15,407 nt of DNA from Candidatus Peregrinibacteria bacterium RIFCSPLOWO2_01_FULL_39_12 (GTDB lineage Bacteria; Patescibacteriota; Gracilibacteria; UBA1369; LOWO2-01-FULL-3), in assembly GCA_001787455.1 (NCBI GenBank), contig MFXA01000035.1:1900-17306 (forward strand). The letters run 5' to 3'. Position numbers and translations under genes: made by a program. The notes under the pieces were generated by a model. The model was given only the letters and a program-made list of their open reading frames with translations. It did no database searches and had not been told where the DNA came from. Position 1 is the stretch's first letter, and every line of letters begins with the position of its first letter. Below, piece by piece: positions 7,022 through 13,157 of this stretch.

Positions 7022-7879
7022 ATGAATATAAAAGATCTTTTCAAGAAGAAACGCCCTATAATAATGGGAATATTAAATGTAACTCCCGATTCATTCAGCG
7101 ATGGGGGAAAATTCAATACTATAGAAAAAGCGGTAAAAAGAGCCAAACAAATAGAAAGTGAAGGCGCCAATATCATTGATATCGGAGGAGAATCCACAGG
7201 TCCGAATTCCCAAAATGTCTCGCTGGAAGAAGAATTAAAACGCGTAATACCGGTCATAAAACGCATAAGGAAATTCAGTAGACTGCCTATTTCCATAGAT
7301 ACATATAAATCAGAGGTTGCCGCACAGGCTTTGGATGCCGGCGCAAATATTATTAACGATGTCACCGCACTTCGCGGAGACAAAAATATGGCAAAAATCG
7401 TATCCAAGTATAAGTGTCCGATAATTTTAATGTACTCAAAAGACAAAACCCCGCGCACAACAAAAGAAAAAGTCGAATACAAAGACATCTTAAAAACAAT
7501 TAAAACATTTTTAAAAAACAGGATAAAATACGCCGAAAAACAAGGCGTAAAAAAATCCCAAATAATAATAGACCCGGGAATGGGAGCTTTTATAAGCGGC
7601 ATCCCAAAATACAGCTTTGAAATAATAGCAAAGCTTAAAGAACTAAAAGAACTCGGACTCCCAATTTTAATCGGGATATCGCGAAAATCTTTCCTTGGAA
7701 GCGACTCCAAAGGAGTTGCTAATAAAAGCAGTCCGGCTACAGCCGGACACCTTGGAAGCGAAATCGAAACACGGGATTCAAAAAGCGCAACCTTATCCGC
7801 TATTGCATATCTTAATGGAGCGGATATAATCAGGACCCACAACATAAAAGCACAACGAGAATGCCTAAAATGGAACTAA
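7022..7879 (+). CDS. folP: Dihydropteroate synthase FolP
   Basis: Condenses p-aminobenzoate with 6-hydroxymethyl-7,8-dihydropterin diphosphate to dihydropteroate; the target of sulfonamides. A TIM barrel with the expected motifs: MGILNVTPDSFSDGG (15-29), DIGGEST (53-59), SIDTYKSEVA (91-100), NDVTAL (112-117), IIDPGMG (182-188), LIGISRKSFLG (216-226) and IIRTHNI (269-275, usually RxHDV). After SRKSFLG the normally short variable loop is lengthened by SDSKGVANKSSPATAGHLGS (227-246), encoded by a palindromic element at 7704-7748; the conserved SATLSAIAYLNGADII follows in frame, so the enzyme is probably active. First gene of the folate operon. GGAG at 7016-7019 is an unusually close Shine-Dalgarno (two bases from the ATG), and a four-codon reading frame (ATG GAG AAA TGA, 7014-7025) overlaps the start. 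Confidence 0.96.
   Translation: MNIKDLFKKKRPIIMGILNVTPDSFSDGGKFNTIEKAVKRAKQIESEGANIIDIGGESTGPNSQNVSLEEELKRVIPVIKRIRKFSRLPISIDTYKSEVAAQALDAGANIINDVTALRGDKNMAKIVSKYKCPIILMYSKDKTPRTTKEKVEYKDILKTIKTFLKNRIKYAEKQGVKKSQIIIDPGMGAFISGIPKYSFEIIAKLKELKELGLPILIGISRKSFLGSDSKGVANKSSPATAGHLGSEIETRDSKSATLSAIAYLNGADIIRTHNIKAQRECLKWN
7704..7748. repeat. Palindromic element inserted in frame in folP
   Basis: Hairpin ACTCC-AAA-GGAGT (7704-7716), a 14-base spacer beginning TGCTAATAAAA, then hairpin GTCCGGCT-AC-AGCCGGAC (7731-7748) followed by ACC. Bases 7704-7727 match 10782-10805 in pabB at 22 of 24 positions, and both second hairpins end in CGGACACC. It encodes VANKSSPATAGH in the loop after the SRKSFLG motif, in the same reading frame as the pabB copy. 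Confidence 0.82.
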
Positions 7880-8211
7880 GTTCTACATTTCATTTCGCCG
7901 CTTCGCATTTTCTCACTCAATATCATGGGAAATGCGAGCACATGCATGGTCATAATTACAAATTGATTGTTACGATAGAAGGAGAAATAAAATCCAATGG
8001 TATGATCTTGGATTTCAAAAAAATTAAAGAAATTGTAGAAGAAAAAATTCTCGAAAAACTGGATCACACTCATTTGAACAATCTTATAGAAAATCCATCT
8101 GCTGAAAATATAGTGGTATGGATATGGGAAAACTTGAAAAATTCACTTCCTCTTAAGCGGCTTACACTTTATGAAACAGACGACTATTTCTGCCAGTATG
8201 AAGGTAAATAA
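7861..8211 (+). CDS. 6-pyruvoyl-tetrahydropterin synthase family, type I/III (FolB bypass)
   Basis: COG0720 enzyme that in this operon most likely turns 7,8-dihydroneopterin triphosphate directly into 6-hydroxymethyl-7,8-dihydropterin, making dihydroneopterin aldolase (FolB) unnecessary. Zinc ligands H16 (FAASH), H29 and H31 (HGH) are present, with D69-H70 (KLDHTHLN) and E105 (LYETDDY) of the active site. The key site reads C25-E26-H-M-H-G-H: the catalytic Cys of QueD/PTPS accompanied by the Glu that marks PTPS-III proteins, forms of which complement E. coli folB. No queC, queE or queF is near, so queuosine synthesis (QueD) is less likely, though dual use cannot be excluded. 116 residues, a normal length. 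It overlaps folP by 19 bases; the ATG at 7861 has GAGA upstream, and an in-frame ATG at 7870 is the alternative. Often auto-annotated queD. Confidence 0.88.
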   Translation: MPKMELSSTFHFAASHFLTQYHGKCEHMHGHNYKLIVTIEGEIKSNGMILDFKKIKEIVEEKILEKLDHTHLNNLIENPSAENIVVWIWENLKNSLPLKRLTLYETDDYFCQYEGK

Positions 8212-8695
8212 CGTATTTTACATAGGACTTGGGTCAAATTTGGGAGATAGAAAAACAAATCTTTCTACGGCAATAAAATTCATAAAAACTTTTGCCAAAA
8301 TCATAAAAAAATCTTCAATTTACGAAACAGAACCAGTCGGATACAAAAAGCAAAATAATTTCTTAAACATGGTGGCTTCAGTTTCAACAAAATTTGCTCC
8401 TATCGAACTAACTGAAAAATTAAGAAAAATAGAAAAAAACATGGGCAGAACAAGAAGAATAAAAAACGGTCCGCGTACGATTGATATCGACATTTTGCTT
8501 TGCAATAAAGAAATAATAGATCTAAGATCTCTCAAGATTCCGCATCCGAGAATGCATAAAAGAAATTTTGTTCTAACACCTTTAAGTGAAATAGCGCCGA
8601 ATTCAATCCACCCAAAATATAAAAAAAATATAAGAACTCTACTTTCATCGCTCAAAAATCCCGAAAAAATAACTCTATGGACCAAAAAAAAATAG
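8198..8695 (+). CDS. folK: 6-hydroxymethyl-dihydropterin pyrophosphokinase FolK
   Basis: Transfers pyrophosphate from ATP to 6-hydroxymethyl-7,8-dihydropterin, preparing it for FolP. Motifs in the 165-residue protein: YIGLGSNLGDR (8-18), the pterin loop YETEPVGYKKQNNFLNMV (42-59), RKIEKNMGR (76-84), the metal-binding GPRTIDIDIL with D96 and D98, and IPHPRMHKRNFVLTPLSEIAP (114-134). The open frame reaches an ATG at 8171, but the ATG at 8198 is chosen: it places MKVNNVFYIGLGSNLG at the family's usual start and shortens the overlap with the PTPS gene to 14 bases. No Shine-Dalgarno is visible, so translation is probably coupled to the upstream gene. folE begins 19 bases before its stop. Confidence 0.95.
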   Translation: MKVNNVFYIGLGSNLGDRKTNLSTAIKFIKTFAKIIKKSSIYETEPVGYKKQNNFLNMVASVSTKFAPIELTEKLRKIEKNMGRTRRIKNGPRTIDIDILLCNKEIIDLRSLKIPHPRMHKRNFVLTPLSEIAPNSIHPKYKKNIRTLLSSLKNPEKITLWTKKK

Positions 8696-9228
8696 AAAAA
8701 CTGGCAAAAGAATTATTGAAAGAAATAGGGGAAAATCCGAACAGGGAAGGATTGGAAAAAACGCCCGAGCGCATAGCCAAATCTTTTTTAAAGATTTTTG
8801 GAGGATACAGCCAGACCGTGCCAAACATCCTTACAAAATTCGACGGAGAAAACTACGATGAAATGATAATCTGCAAAGACATAGATTTTTATTCCACATG
8901 CGAACATCACATGCAACCGTTTTTCGGTAAAATTTCTATAGGATACATTCCGGACAAAAAAATAGTCGGTATTTCAAAACTTCCTCGGATAGTGGAACTT
9001 TTTTCCCGCAGGCTTCAAAATCAGGAAAGATTAACAACACAGATAGCGGACACTTTAAATAAACTTCTAAAACCAAAGGGAGTGGGCGTGGTAGTTAAAG
9101 CTCAACATCTCTGTATGATGGCTAGGGGAGTGGAAAAGCAAAATACCATAATGATCACATCTTCTTGCAAAGGTTTGTTCAAAAATAATTCCAAAACAAG
9201 AGACGAATTTTTAAGATTGATCGAATGA
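8677..9228 (+). CDS. folE: GTP cyclohydrolase I, FolE
   Basis: Opens the imidazole ring of GTP to form 7,8-dihydroneopterin triphosphate, the first committed step of pterin synthesis. This is the zinc type IA enzyme: C75-E-H-H78-M-Q gives two zinc ligands and C146 in KAQHLCMMARGV the third, with NPNREGLEKTPERIAKSF (20-37) and GISKLPRIVELFSRRLQNQERLT (98-120) as further signatures. At 183 residues it is typical of compact bacterial forms. The product feeds the PTPS two genes upstream. It overlaps folK by 19 bases and shares ATGA with pabA. A few of its gene's bases before the ATG are A-rich rather than a Shine-Dalgarno. Confidence 0.97.
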   Translation: MDQKKIEKLAKELLKEIGENPNREGLEKTPERIAKSFLKIFGGYSQTVPNILTKFDGENYDEMIICKDIDFYSTCEHHMQPFFGKISIGYIPDKKIVGISKLPRIVELFSRRLQNQERLTTQIADTLNKLLKPKGVGVVVKAQHLCMMARGVEKQNTIMITSSCKGLFKNNSKTRDEFLRLIE

Positions 9229-9800
9229 TCTTAATAATAGATAATTACGACTCTTTCACATACAATCTATATCAGCAAATAGAGTCGCTGGGCAAAAAAA
9301 CTGTTGTTTTTCAGCATGACAAAATTACTTTAAACCAAATAGAAAAACTCAATCCGGAGAGCATTATAATTTCACCCGGTCCGGGACGACCGAATGACAG
9401 CAAAATCTCCTTAAAAGTTGTACAAAAATTTTATACAAAATATCCTATTCTAGGAGTATGCCTCGGCCATGAATGTATTGGACAAATTTTTGGTTCACAA
9501 ATAGTGCATGCAAAGAAAATAATGCACGGAAAAGTATCAAAAATTTACCACTGCGGGACAAATATTTTCAAAAATCTCAAAAATCCGTTCAAAGTAGCTC
9601 GCTACCATTCTCTAATCTTAAATAGTGTACCGAAAGATTTCACATTAACAGCATGGACAGAGGATAAAGAAATTATGGCGATAAAGCACGATAAATATCC
9701 GGTTTTTGGTGTTCAATTCCATCCGGAATCATTTTTAACAGAAGAAGGGAAAAAACTAATGTACAATTTTCTATTCAACACCTCTAAAGACATCAGATGA
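9225..9800 (+). CDS. pabA: Aminodeoxychorismate synthase, glutamine amidotransferase subunit PabA
   Basis: Class I glutamine amidotransferase that releases ammonia from glutamine for the partner PabB. The fold starts at once with MILIIDNYDSFTYNLYQ; the oxyanion loop is ISPGPGRPND (49-58), the nucleophile C79 lies in GVCLGHECIGQ, and H166 and E168 in VQFHPESF complete the triad. HGKVSKIYH (101-109) and RYHSLI (126-131) are also typical. TrpG of anthranilate synthase is nearly identical in motif, but position between folE and a pabB with the ADC-synthase lysine, and the lack of trp genes, favours PabA. ATGA overlaps at both ends (folE/pabA and pabA/pabB) suggest coupled translation, suiting a subunit pair. 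Confidence 0.94.
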   Translation: MILIIDNYDSFTYNLYQQIESLGKKTVVFQHDKITLNQIEKLNPESIIISPGPGRPNDSKISLKVVQKFYTKYPILGVCLGHECIGQIFGSQIVHAKKIMHGKVSKIYHCGTNIFKNLKNPFKVARYHSLILNSVPKDFTLTAWTEDKEIMAIKHDKYPVFGVQFHPESFLTEEGKKLMYNFLFNTSKDIR

Positions 9801-10993
9801 AAAATATTTGCATCATATATTCGGCAATCACAAATAAAGGAATAATAGCTTTCAATCCAAAAGCAGAATTCTCAGGAAACAACATGGAATCTTTCAAGAA
9901 ATTCGCAAAAAAACATAAAAAATGCAAACTCATCGGATACATTTCATATGATACAGCCTACAAACTTCACAACATAAAAAAAACAGCGAAAAATGACTTA
10001 AAACTGCCCGAAATTTACTTTCTGGCATTCGATAAATATAAAAATACAAATTTAAAAGAAATAAAATCCTTACTGATCGAAAACACTAGGACTAATAAGC
10101 AAAAACAAAAAACGCGACAAACAATTTTTAAACCAACAGCGCCTCTTCGTGAATATAAAACATCCTATAAAAAAATAAAAAAATACATAAAAGAAGGGGA
10201 TATCTATCAAATAAATCTTACTCACAGGCTGGAGGCTCAAACAAATATTCCGTCAAAACAACTATTTTTAAATATTATAAGAGATAACCCGGTTGATTTT
10301 CTTACATACATTGAAGGAGATAATTTTGAGATATTAAGCGCTTCTCCGGAACGTTTCATACAAATAAAAAACAAAAAAATTGAAACGTGTCCGATAAAAG
10401 GTACACGCCCGCGAGGAGAAACATATAAAAAAGACAAAGAATTAAAACGTGAATTGATAAAAAACGAAAAAGAAGAGGCGGAACTAAACATGATCACAGA
10501 TCTTTTAAGAAACGACATGGGGCGAGTGTGCGAAATAGGATCCGTAAAAGTTACCGGAAAACGCATAATAAAAAAATGCTCGACAGTATGGCACACATTC
10601 AGTAGAATAATCGGCAAAATAAAACCAAACATAACTGAGCTGGAAGCGTTAATTTCAATGCTTCCGGGAGGCTCAATAACGGGCTGTCCCAAAAAACGGG
10701 CAATAGAAATAATAGATGAACTGGAGCCTAAAACAAGAAGCGTTTACACGGGAGTAATGGGATATATAGATCCAACAGGCAACTCCGAAGAAGTTGCTAA
10801 TAAAAAACCGTCCGCCTGCGGCGGACACCCAAACCAAAATTTAGACTTCTCAATTGCCATTCGCACAATAATCAAAAAAGGAGGGAAATTATATCTCCAA
10901 GTCGGAGGAGGAATAGTTGTAGATTCAAAAGAAGAAACGGAATATCAAGAAACTTTGGATAAAGCAAAATCCTTCTTTGGGATATTTAGATAG
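9797..10993 (+). CDS. pabB: Aminodeoxychorismate synthase, component I PabB
   Basis: Converts chorismate and ammonia to 4-amino-4-deoxychorismate. The chorismate-binding domain covers about 118-398: IKEGDIYQINLTHRL (131-145), SASPERFI (181-188), CPIKGTRPRG (198-207), TDLLRNDMGRVCEIGSVKV (234-252), LPGGSITGCPKKRA (289-302), TRSVYTGVMGYID (313-325) and LQVGGGIVVDSKEE (367-380). Lys201 in PIKGT is the mark of ADC synthase; anthranilate synthases have Ala there. Only about 115 residues precede this domain, so the N-terminal region is short. Residues about 330-349 (SEEVANKKPSACGGHPNQNL) split the usual GYIDPxGNxDF motif and are encoded by a palindromic element at 10781-10826; the frame is kept. 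No pabC for the lyase step follows. Last gene of the operon. Confidence 0.95.
   Translation: MKNICIIYSAITNKGIIAFNPKAEFSGNNMESFKKFAKKHKKCKLIGYISYDTAYKLHNIKKTAKNDLKLPEIYFLAFDKYKNTNLKEIKSLLIENTRTNKQKQKTRQTIFKPTAPLREYKTSYKKIKKYIKEGDIYQINLTHRLEAQTNIPSKQLFLNIIRDNPVDFLTYIEGDNFEILSASPERFIQIKNKKIETCPIKGTRPRGETYKKDKELKRELIKNEKEEAELNMITDLLRNDMGRVCEIGSVKVTGKRIIKKCSTVWHTFSRIIGKIKPNITELEALISMLPGGSITGCPKKRAIEIIDELEPKTRSVYTGVMGYIDPTGNSEEVANKKPSACGGHPNQNLDFSIAIRTIIKKGGKLYLQVGGGIVVDSKEETEYQETLDKAKSFFGIFR
10781..10826. repeat. Palindromic element inserted in frame in pabB
   Basis: An imperfect hairpin AACTCC-GAA-GAAGTT (10781-10795, one mismatch), a 14-base spacer GCTAATAAAAAACC, then a perfect hairpin GTCCGCC-TGC-GGCGGAC (10810-10826) followed by ACCC. 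It shares 22 of 24 bases with the folP copy on the left side and the outer bases of the second hairpin (GTCCG...CGGACACC) on the right. It interrupts a strongly conserved PabB motif yet keeps the frame, encoding VANKKPSACGGH. Confidence 0.85.
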
Positions 10994-11014
10994 GAAATTT
11001 GCTTCGCAAATTTC
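10994..11014. repeat. 9-bp stem hairpin between pabB and tRNA-Leu
   Basis: GAAATTTGC-TTC-GCAAATTTC is a perfect inverted repeat that begins directly after the pabB stop codon and ends at the base next to the encoded CCA end of the minus-strand tRNA-Leu. Its minus-strand core is GCGAAGC. No U-run follows in either direction, so it is not a standard terminator; it could mark the 3' ends of both convergent transcripts or guide tRNA 3' processing. Confidence 0.7.
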
Positions 11015-11101
11015 TGGTGCCCGAGGAGGGACTTGAACCCTCACGATGTTGCCATCACGGGATTTTGAGTCCCGCGCGTCTACCAGTTCCGCCACCCGGG
11101 C
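11015..11101 (-). tRNA. tRNA-Leu (anticodon CAA), CCA encoded
   Basis: Read on the minus strand, the 87 bases start GCCCGGG and end CTCGGGC-A-CCA, giving a 7-bp acceptor stem with one G-T pair. The D arm (GGCGGAACTGGTAGACG), anticodon stem-loop CGGGA-CTCAAAA-TCCCG, a long variable arm (GATGGCAACATC) and T arm GAGGG-TTCAAGT-CCCTC follow. The loop places CAA at 34-36, decoding the Leu codon UUG; the long variable arm agrees with a class II tRNA. The 3' CCA is in the DNA. Confidence 0.96.
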
Positions 11102-11117
11102 AAAAGGCAACAAAACA

Positions 11118-11146
11118 AAATTATCAGACTTAAGAAAAAATGACAA
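11118..11146 (-). promoter_or_regulatory. Candidate promoter of tRNA-Leu
   Basis: On the minus strand TTGTCA (11141-11146) is a five-of-six -35 match. The -10 is either TAATTT (11118-11123) at 17-base spacing or the better hexamer GATAAT (11120-11125) at 15. Transcription would begin about 10 bases before the mature tRNA 5' end at 11101. Confidence 0.45.
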
Positions 11147-11171
11147 TTGCTAAAAACTCGAAAATTGCTAA
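11145..11171 (+). repeat. Direct repeat AATTGCTAA upstream of obg
   Basis: The 9-mer AATTGCTAA occurs at 11145-11153 and 11163-11171, 18 bases apart, in the 120-base gap between tRNA-Leu and obg, and again at 6985-6993 in the folate-operon promoter. TGCTAAAAA and TGCTAACAA resemble extended -10 elements, so one copy may be the obg promoter; the other may be a second start or a regulator site. The remaining gap up to the obg ATG shows no other signal, and no Shine-Dalgarno. Confidence 0.4.
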
Positions 11172-11221
11172 CAATGTATGGGAACATCTAAAAAACCCTA
11201 TCGAATCTTACAAAAAATATT

Positions 11222-12535
11222 ATGTTTTGTGACGAATTAAAATTGAAAATCATTGCAGGAAAAGGTGGAAACGGCAGCGCAAGTTTTCGCAGAGAAAAAT
11301 ATGTTCCGACGGGAGGTCCGGACGGCGGTGATGGAGGAAAAGGCGGCAGTATAATCATAAAAACCAACAGAAATCTAAATACACTTGGTAATCTTGCAAA
11401 CCAAAAGCTGTATCATGCAGAAAACGGCGGCAACGGATTGAAAAAAAAGATGAGCGGAAAAAATGCGGAAGATTTAATATTGGAAGTTCCGGTGGGAACA
11501 ATGGTTTTTTTGGGAGATAAATCAATGCTTATATCGGACATGAATAGTGAAAATCTCCAAGCAACAGTAGCCAAAGGCGGAAAAGGAGGATTCGGGAACA
11601 CGCATTTTGTGAGTTCCACTCATCAAGCGCCACATTTTGCAGAAACAGGGGAACCGGGAGAAGAAAAAGAAATAATTCTTGAACTGAAATTGGTGGCGGA
11701 GATAGGGATAATAGGGCTTCCTTCCGCAGGGAAATCAACTCTTATTTCAATAATAAGCAACGCACGACCGCGTATTGCCGCATATCCGTTCACAACGCTC
11801 ATTCCAAATCTGGGAGTGGTAAATATGTCGTCATTTGGGGGCTCAAAAGAAGATACATTCGTAGTCGCCGATATGCCGGGGCTTATCGAAAACGCAAGCA
11901 AAGGGAAAGGCTTGGGACATCAATTTTTGAAACACATTACAAGAACAAAATTATTGGTTCACATACTGGATTCATATCTGGAAGGACTGGATAAAAATTA
12001 TAAAATTATCAGGAATGAACTCAAGAATTTCGATAAAGAACTGGCAAAACGGGATGAAATTATCGTCTTGAATAAAATTGATATTTTAGATGAAAACACA
12101 CTGAAAAATAAAATAAAAGAACTTAAGAAAATCACAAAAACACGCCAAATATTTTCAATCTCCGGATTAACTAAAAAAGGCTTAAAACCATTAATGTTCG
12201 AAATCTTTAAAAAGCTGAAAGAAATTAAACGAAAAGAAGCGGTAAAAACTCTAAAAAAACCTGCTGAAACAATTCCTGTTTTCAAACCGCACTTGGATAA
12301 AGTACAATTCGAAATAGATAAAATAATACGCAAAAAAGATCACAAAATTTTCCGCATCACAGGTCGTCGCATAGAACAGCTTATATTAATGACAGATATA
12401 AAAAATCCGGAAGGACTTGAACGCATATATCATTTTATTGAAAAAATGGGGGTAAGAAAAACGATTGAACATTACGGAGCAACTTACGGAGATATAATAA
12501 AAATTAAAGGAAAAGACATTCCATACAGAAAATGA
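11222..12535 (+). CDS. obg: Ribosome-assembly GTPase Obg (CgtA)
   Basis: GTPase of 50S assembly and growth control. The glycine-rich Obg fold fills residues 1-158 (GKGGNGSASFRREKYVPTGG, GGDGGKGG, VAKGGKGGFGN). The G domain has GLPSAGKS (165-172), the FTTLIPNLG switch (190-198), DMPG (217-220), NKID (284-287) and SIS at 312-314. A C-terminal OCT domain (about 353-437) ends in GDIIKIKGKDIPYRK. At 437 residues all three domains are present. Usually obg follows rplU-rpmA; here it leads, sharing ATGA with pth. The ATG at 11222 is the first in frame and gives the family's normal N terminus MFCDELKLKIIAGKGGNG. Confidence 0.97.
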   Translation: MFCDELKLKIIAGKGGNGSASFRREKYVPTGGPDGGDGGKGGSIIIKTNRNLNTLGNLANQKLYHAENGGNGLKKKMSGKNAEDLILEVPVGTMVFLGDKSMLISDMNSENLQATVAKGGKGGFGNTHFVSSTHQAPHFAETGEPGEEKEIILELKLVAEIGIIGLPSAGKSTLISIISNARPRIAAYPFTTLIPNLGVVNMSSFGGSKEDTFVVADMPGLIENASKGKGLGHQFLKHITRTKLLVHILDSYLEGLDKNYKIIRNELKNFDKELAKRDEIIVLNKIDILDENTLKNKIKELKKITKTRQIFSISGLTKKGLKPLMFEIFKKLKEIKRKEAVKTLKKPAETIPVFKPHLDKVQFEIDKIIRKKDHKIFRITGRRIEQLILMTDIKNPEGLERIYHFIEKMGVRKTIEHYGATYGDIIKIKGKDIPYRK

Positions 12536-13092
12536 AAATTGTAGCAGGACTTGGAAATATAGGTGAAAAATACGAAAAAACACGCCACAACGCGGGATTT
12601 ATGGCGATAGACAGTTTTGTTGATGAACTCAAGAAAACCGGAACCGATATAAGCTGGAAAGAAGACAAAAAATTGGGGGCACTGATAATAAAAACAACTT
12701 ATAAATCCATTCCTGTTTTATTGGTAAAACCTACTACATTCATGAATTTATCGGGAGAAGCGATCTCTAAAATTCTTAATTTCTTCAAAGAAACACCGGA
12801 AAATCTTACTGTAATTTATGATGATATAGATCTTCCGCTTGGAAATATAAGAGTAAGAAAGGAAGGATCCGCAGGAACACACAACGGAATGCGTTCAATA
12901 ATACAGCATCTTCAAACGGAAAAAATTCCAAGAATAAGGATAGGAACTGAAAGCAGGGGGACATTAAGCCCTCAAGAACAGGATTTACACAGCTTTGTAC
13001 TTACAAAATTCAATAAGGAAGAACAAAAGTTGATTTGGGAAGCGGTTAAAGAAGCGGTAAAAGAACTTAAGAAAATATTAATTTCAGCTTGA
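12532..13092 (+). CDS. pth: Peptidyl-tRNA hydrolase Pth
   Basis: Cleaves the ester bond of peptidyl-tRNAs dropped from ribosomes, recycling the tRNA. The 186-residue protein has the whole active site: AGLGNIGEKYEKTRHNAGF with catalytic H19, KPTTFMNLSG with N72, VIYDDIDLPLGNIRVR with D98, and GSAGTHNGMRSI with N118. IPRIRIG (132-138) follows as usual. Its ATG lies inside the TGA stop of obg (ATGA), so the two are probably translated in a coupled way. The stop codon at 13090-13092 falls within the -35 box of the next promoter. Confidence 0.97.
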   Translation: MKIVAGLGNIGEKYEKTRHNAGFMAIDSFVDELKKTGTDISWKEDKKLGALIIKTTYKSIPVLLVKPTTFMNLSGEAISKILNFFKETPENLTVIYDDIDLPLGNIRVRKEGSAGTHNGMRSIIQHLQTEKIPRIRIGTESRGTLSPQEQDLHSFVLTKFNKEEQKLIWEAVKEAVKELKKILISA

Positions 13093-13117
13093 CGGTACTA
13101 TGCTTTTTCTCTATATT
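13089..13117 (+). promoter_or_regulatory. Promoter of rplU, TTGACG-17-TATATT
   Basis: A -35 TTGACG (13089-13094) and -10 TATATT (13112-13117) stand 17 bases apart, close to consensus. The -35 covers the pth stop codon. Transcription would begin near 13124 and leave about 34 bases before the rplU ATG at 13158, so rplU can be transcribed apart from obg-pth. Confidence 0.65.
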
Positions 13118-13157
13118 CCATAAGTCAAATTTTAAAACAAGCGACACCTATAAACTT

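Noticed and set aside
7014..7025. Four-codon leader peptide (ATG GAG AAA TGA) before folP
   Set aside because: It consists mainly of the Shine-Dalgarno and overlaps the folP start; no attenuator structure follows, so it is probably chance.
7897..7907. GCTTCGC in the PTPS gene as another GCGAAGC hairpin
   Set aside because: The flanking bases do not pair; it simply encodes the conserved Ala-Ser-His segment.
7876..8073. Minus-strand and other shadow reading frames within the folate genes, uvrC, der and obg
   Set aside because: Low-complexity Phe/Ile/Leu-rich translations opposite A-rich coding strands, with no motifs and no start signals.
8171..8197. Upstream ATG start for folK
   Set aside because: It would enlarge the overlap with the PTPS gene and add residues before the conserved N terminus; the ATG at 8198 fits the family.
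9225..13092. UGA read as an amino acid (genetic code 25)
   Set aside because: folE, pabA, obg and pth stop at TGA exactly where the next gene or promoter begins, and no conserved Gly is encoded by TGA in any gene here.
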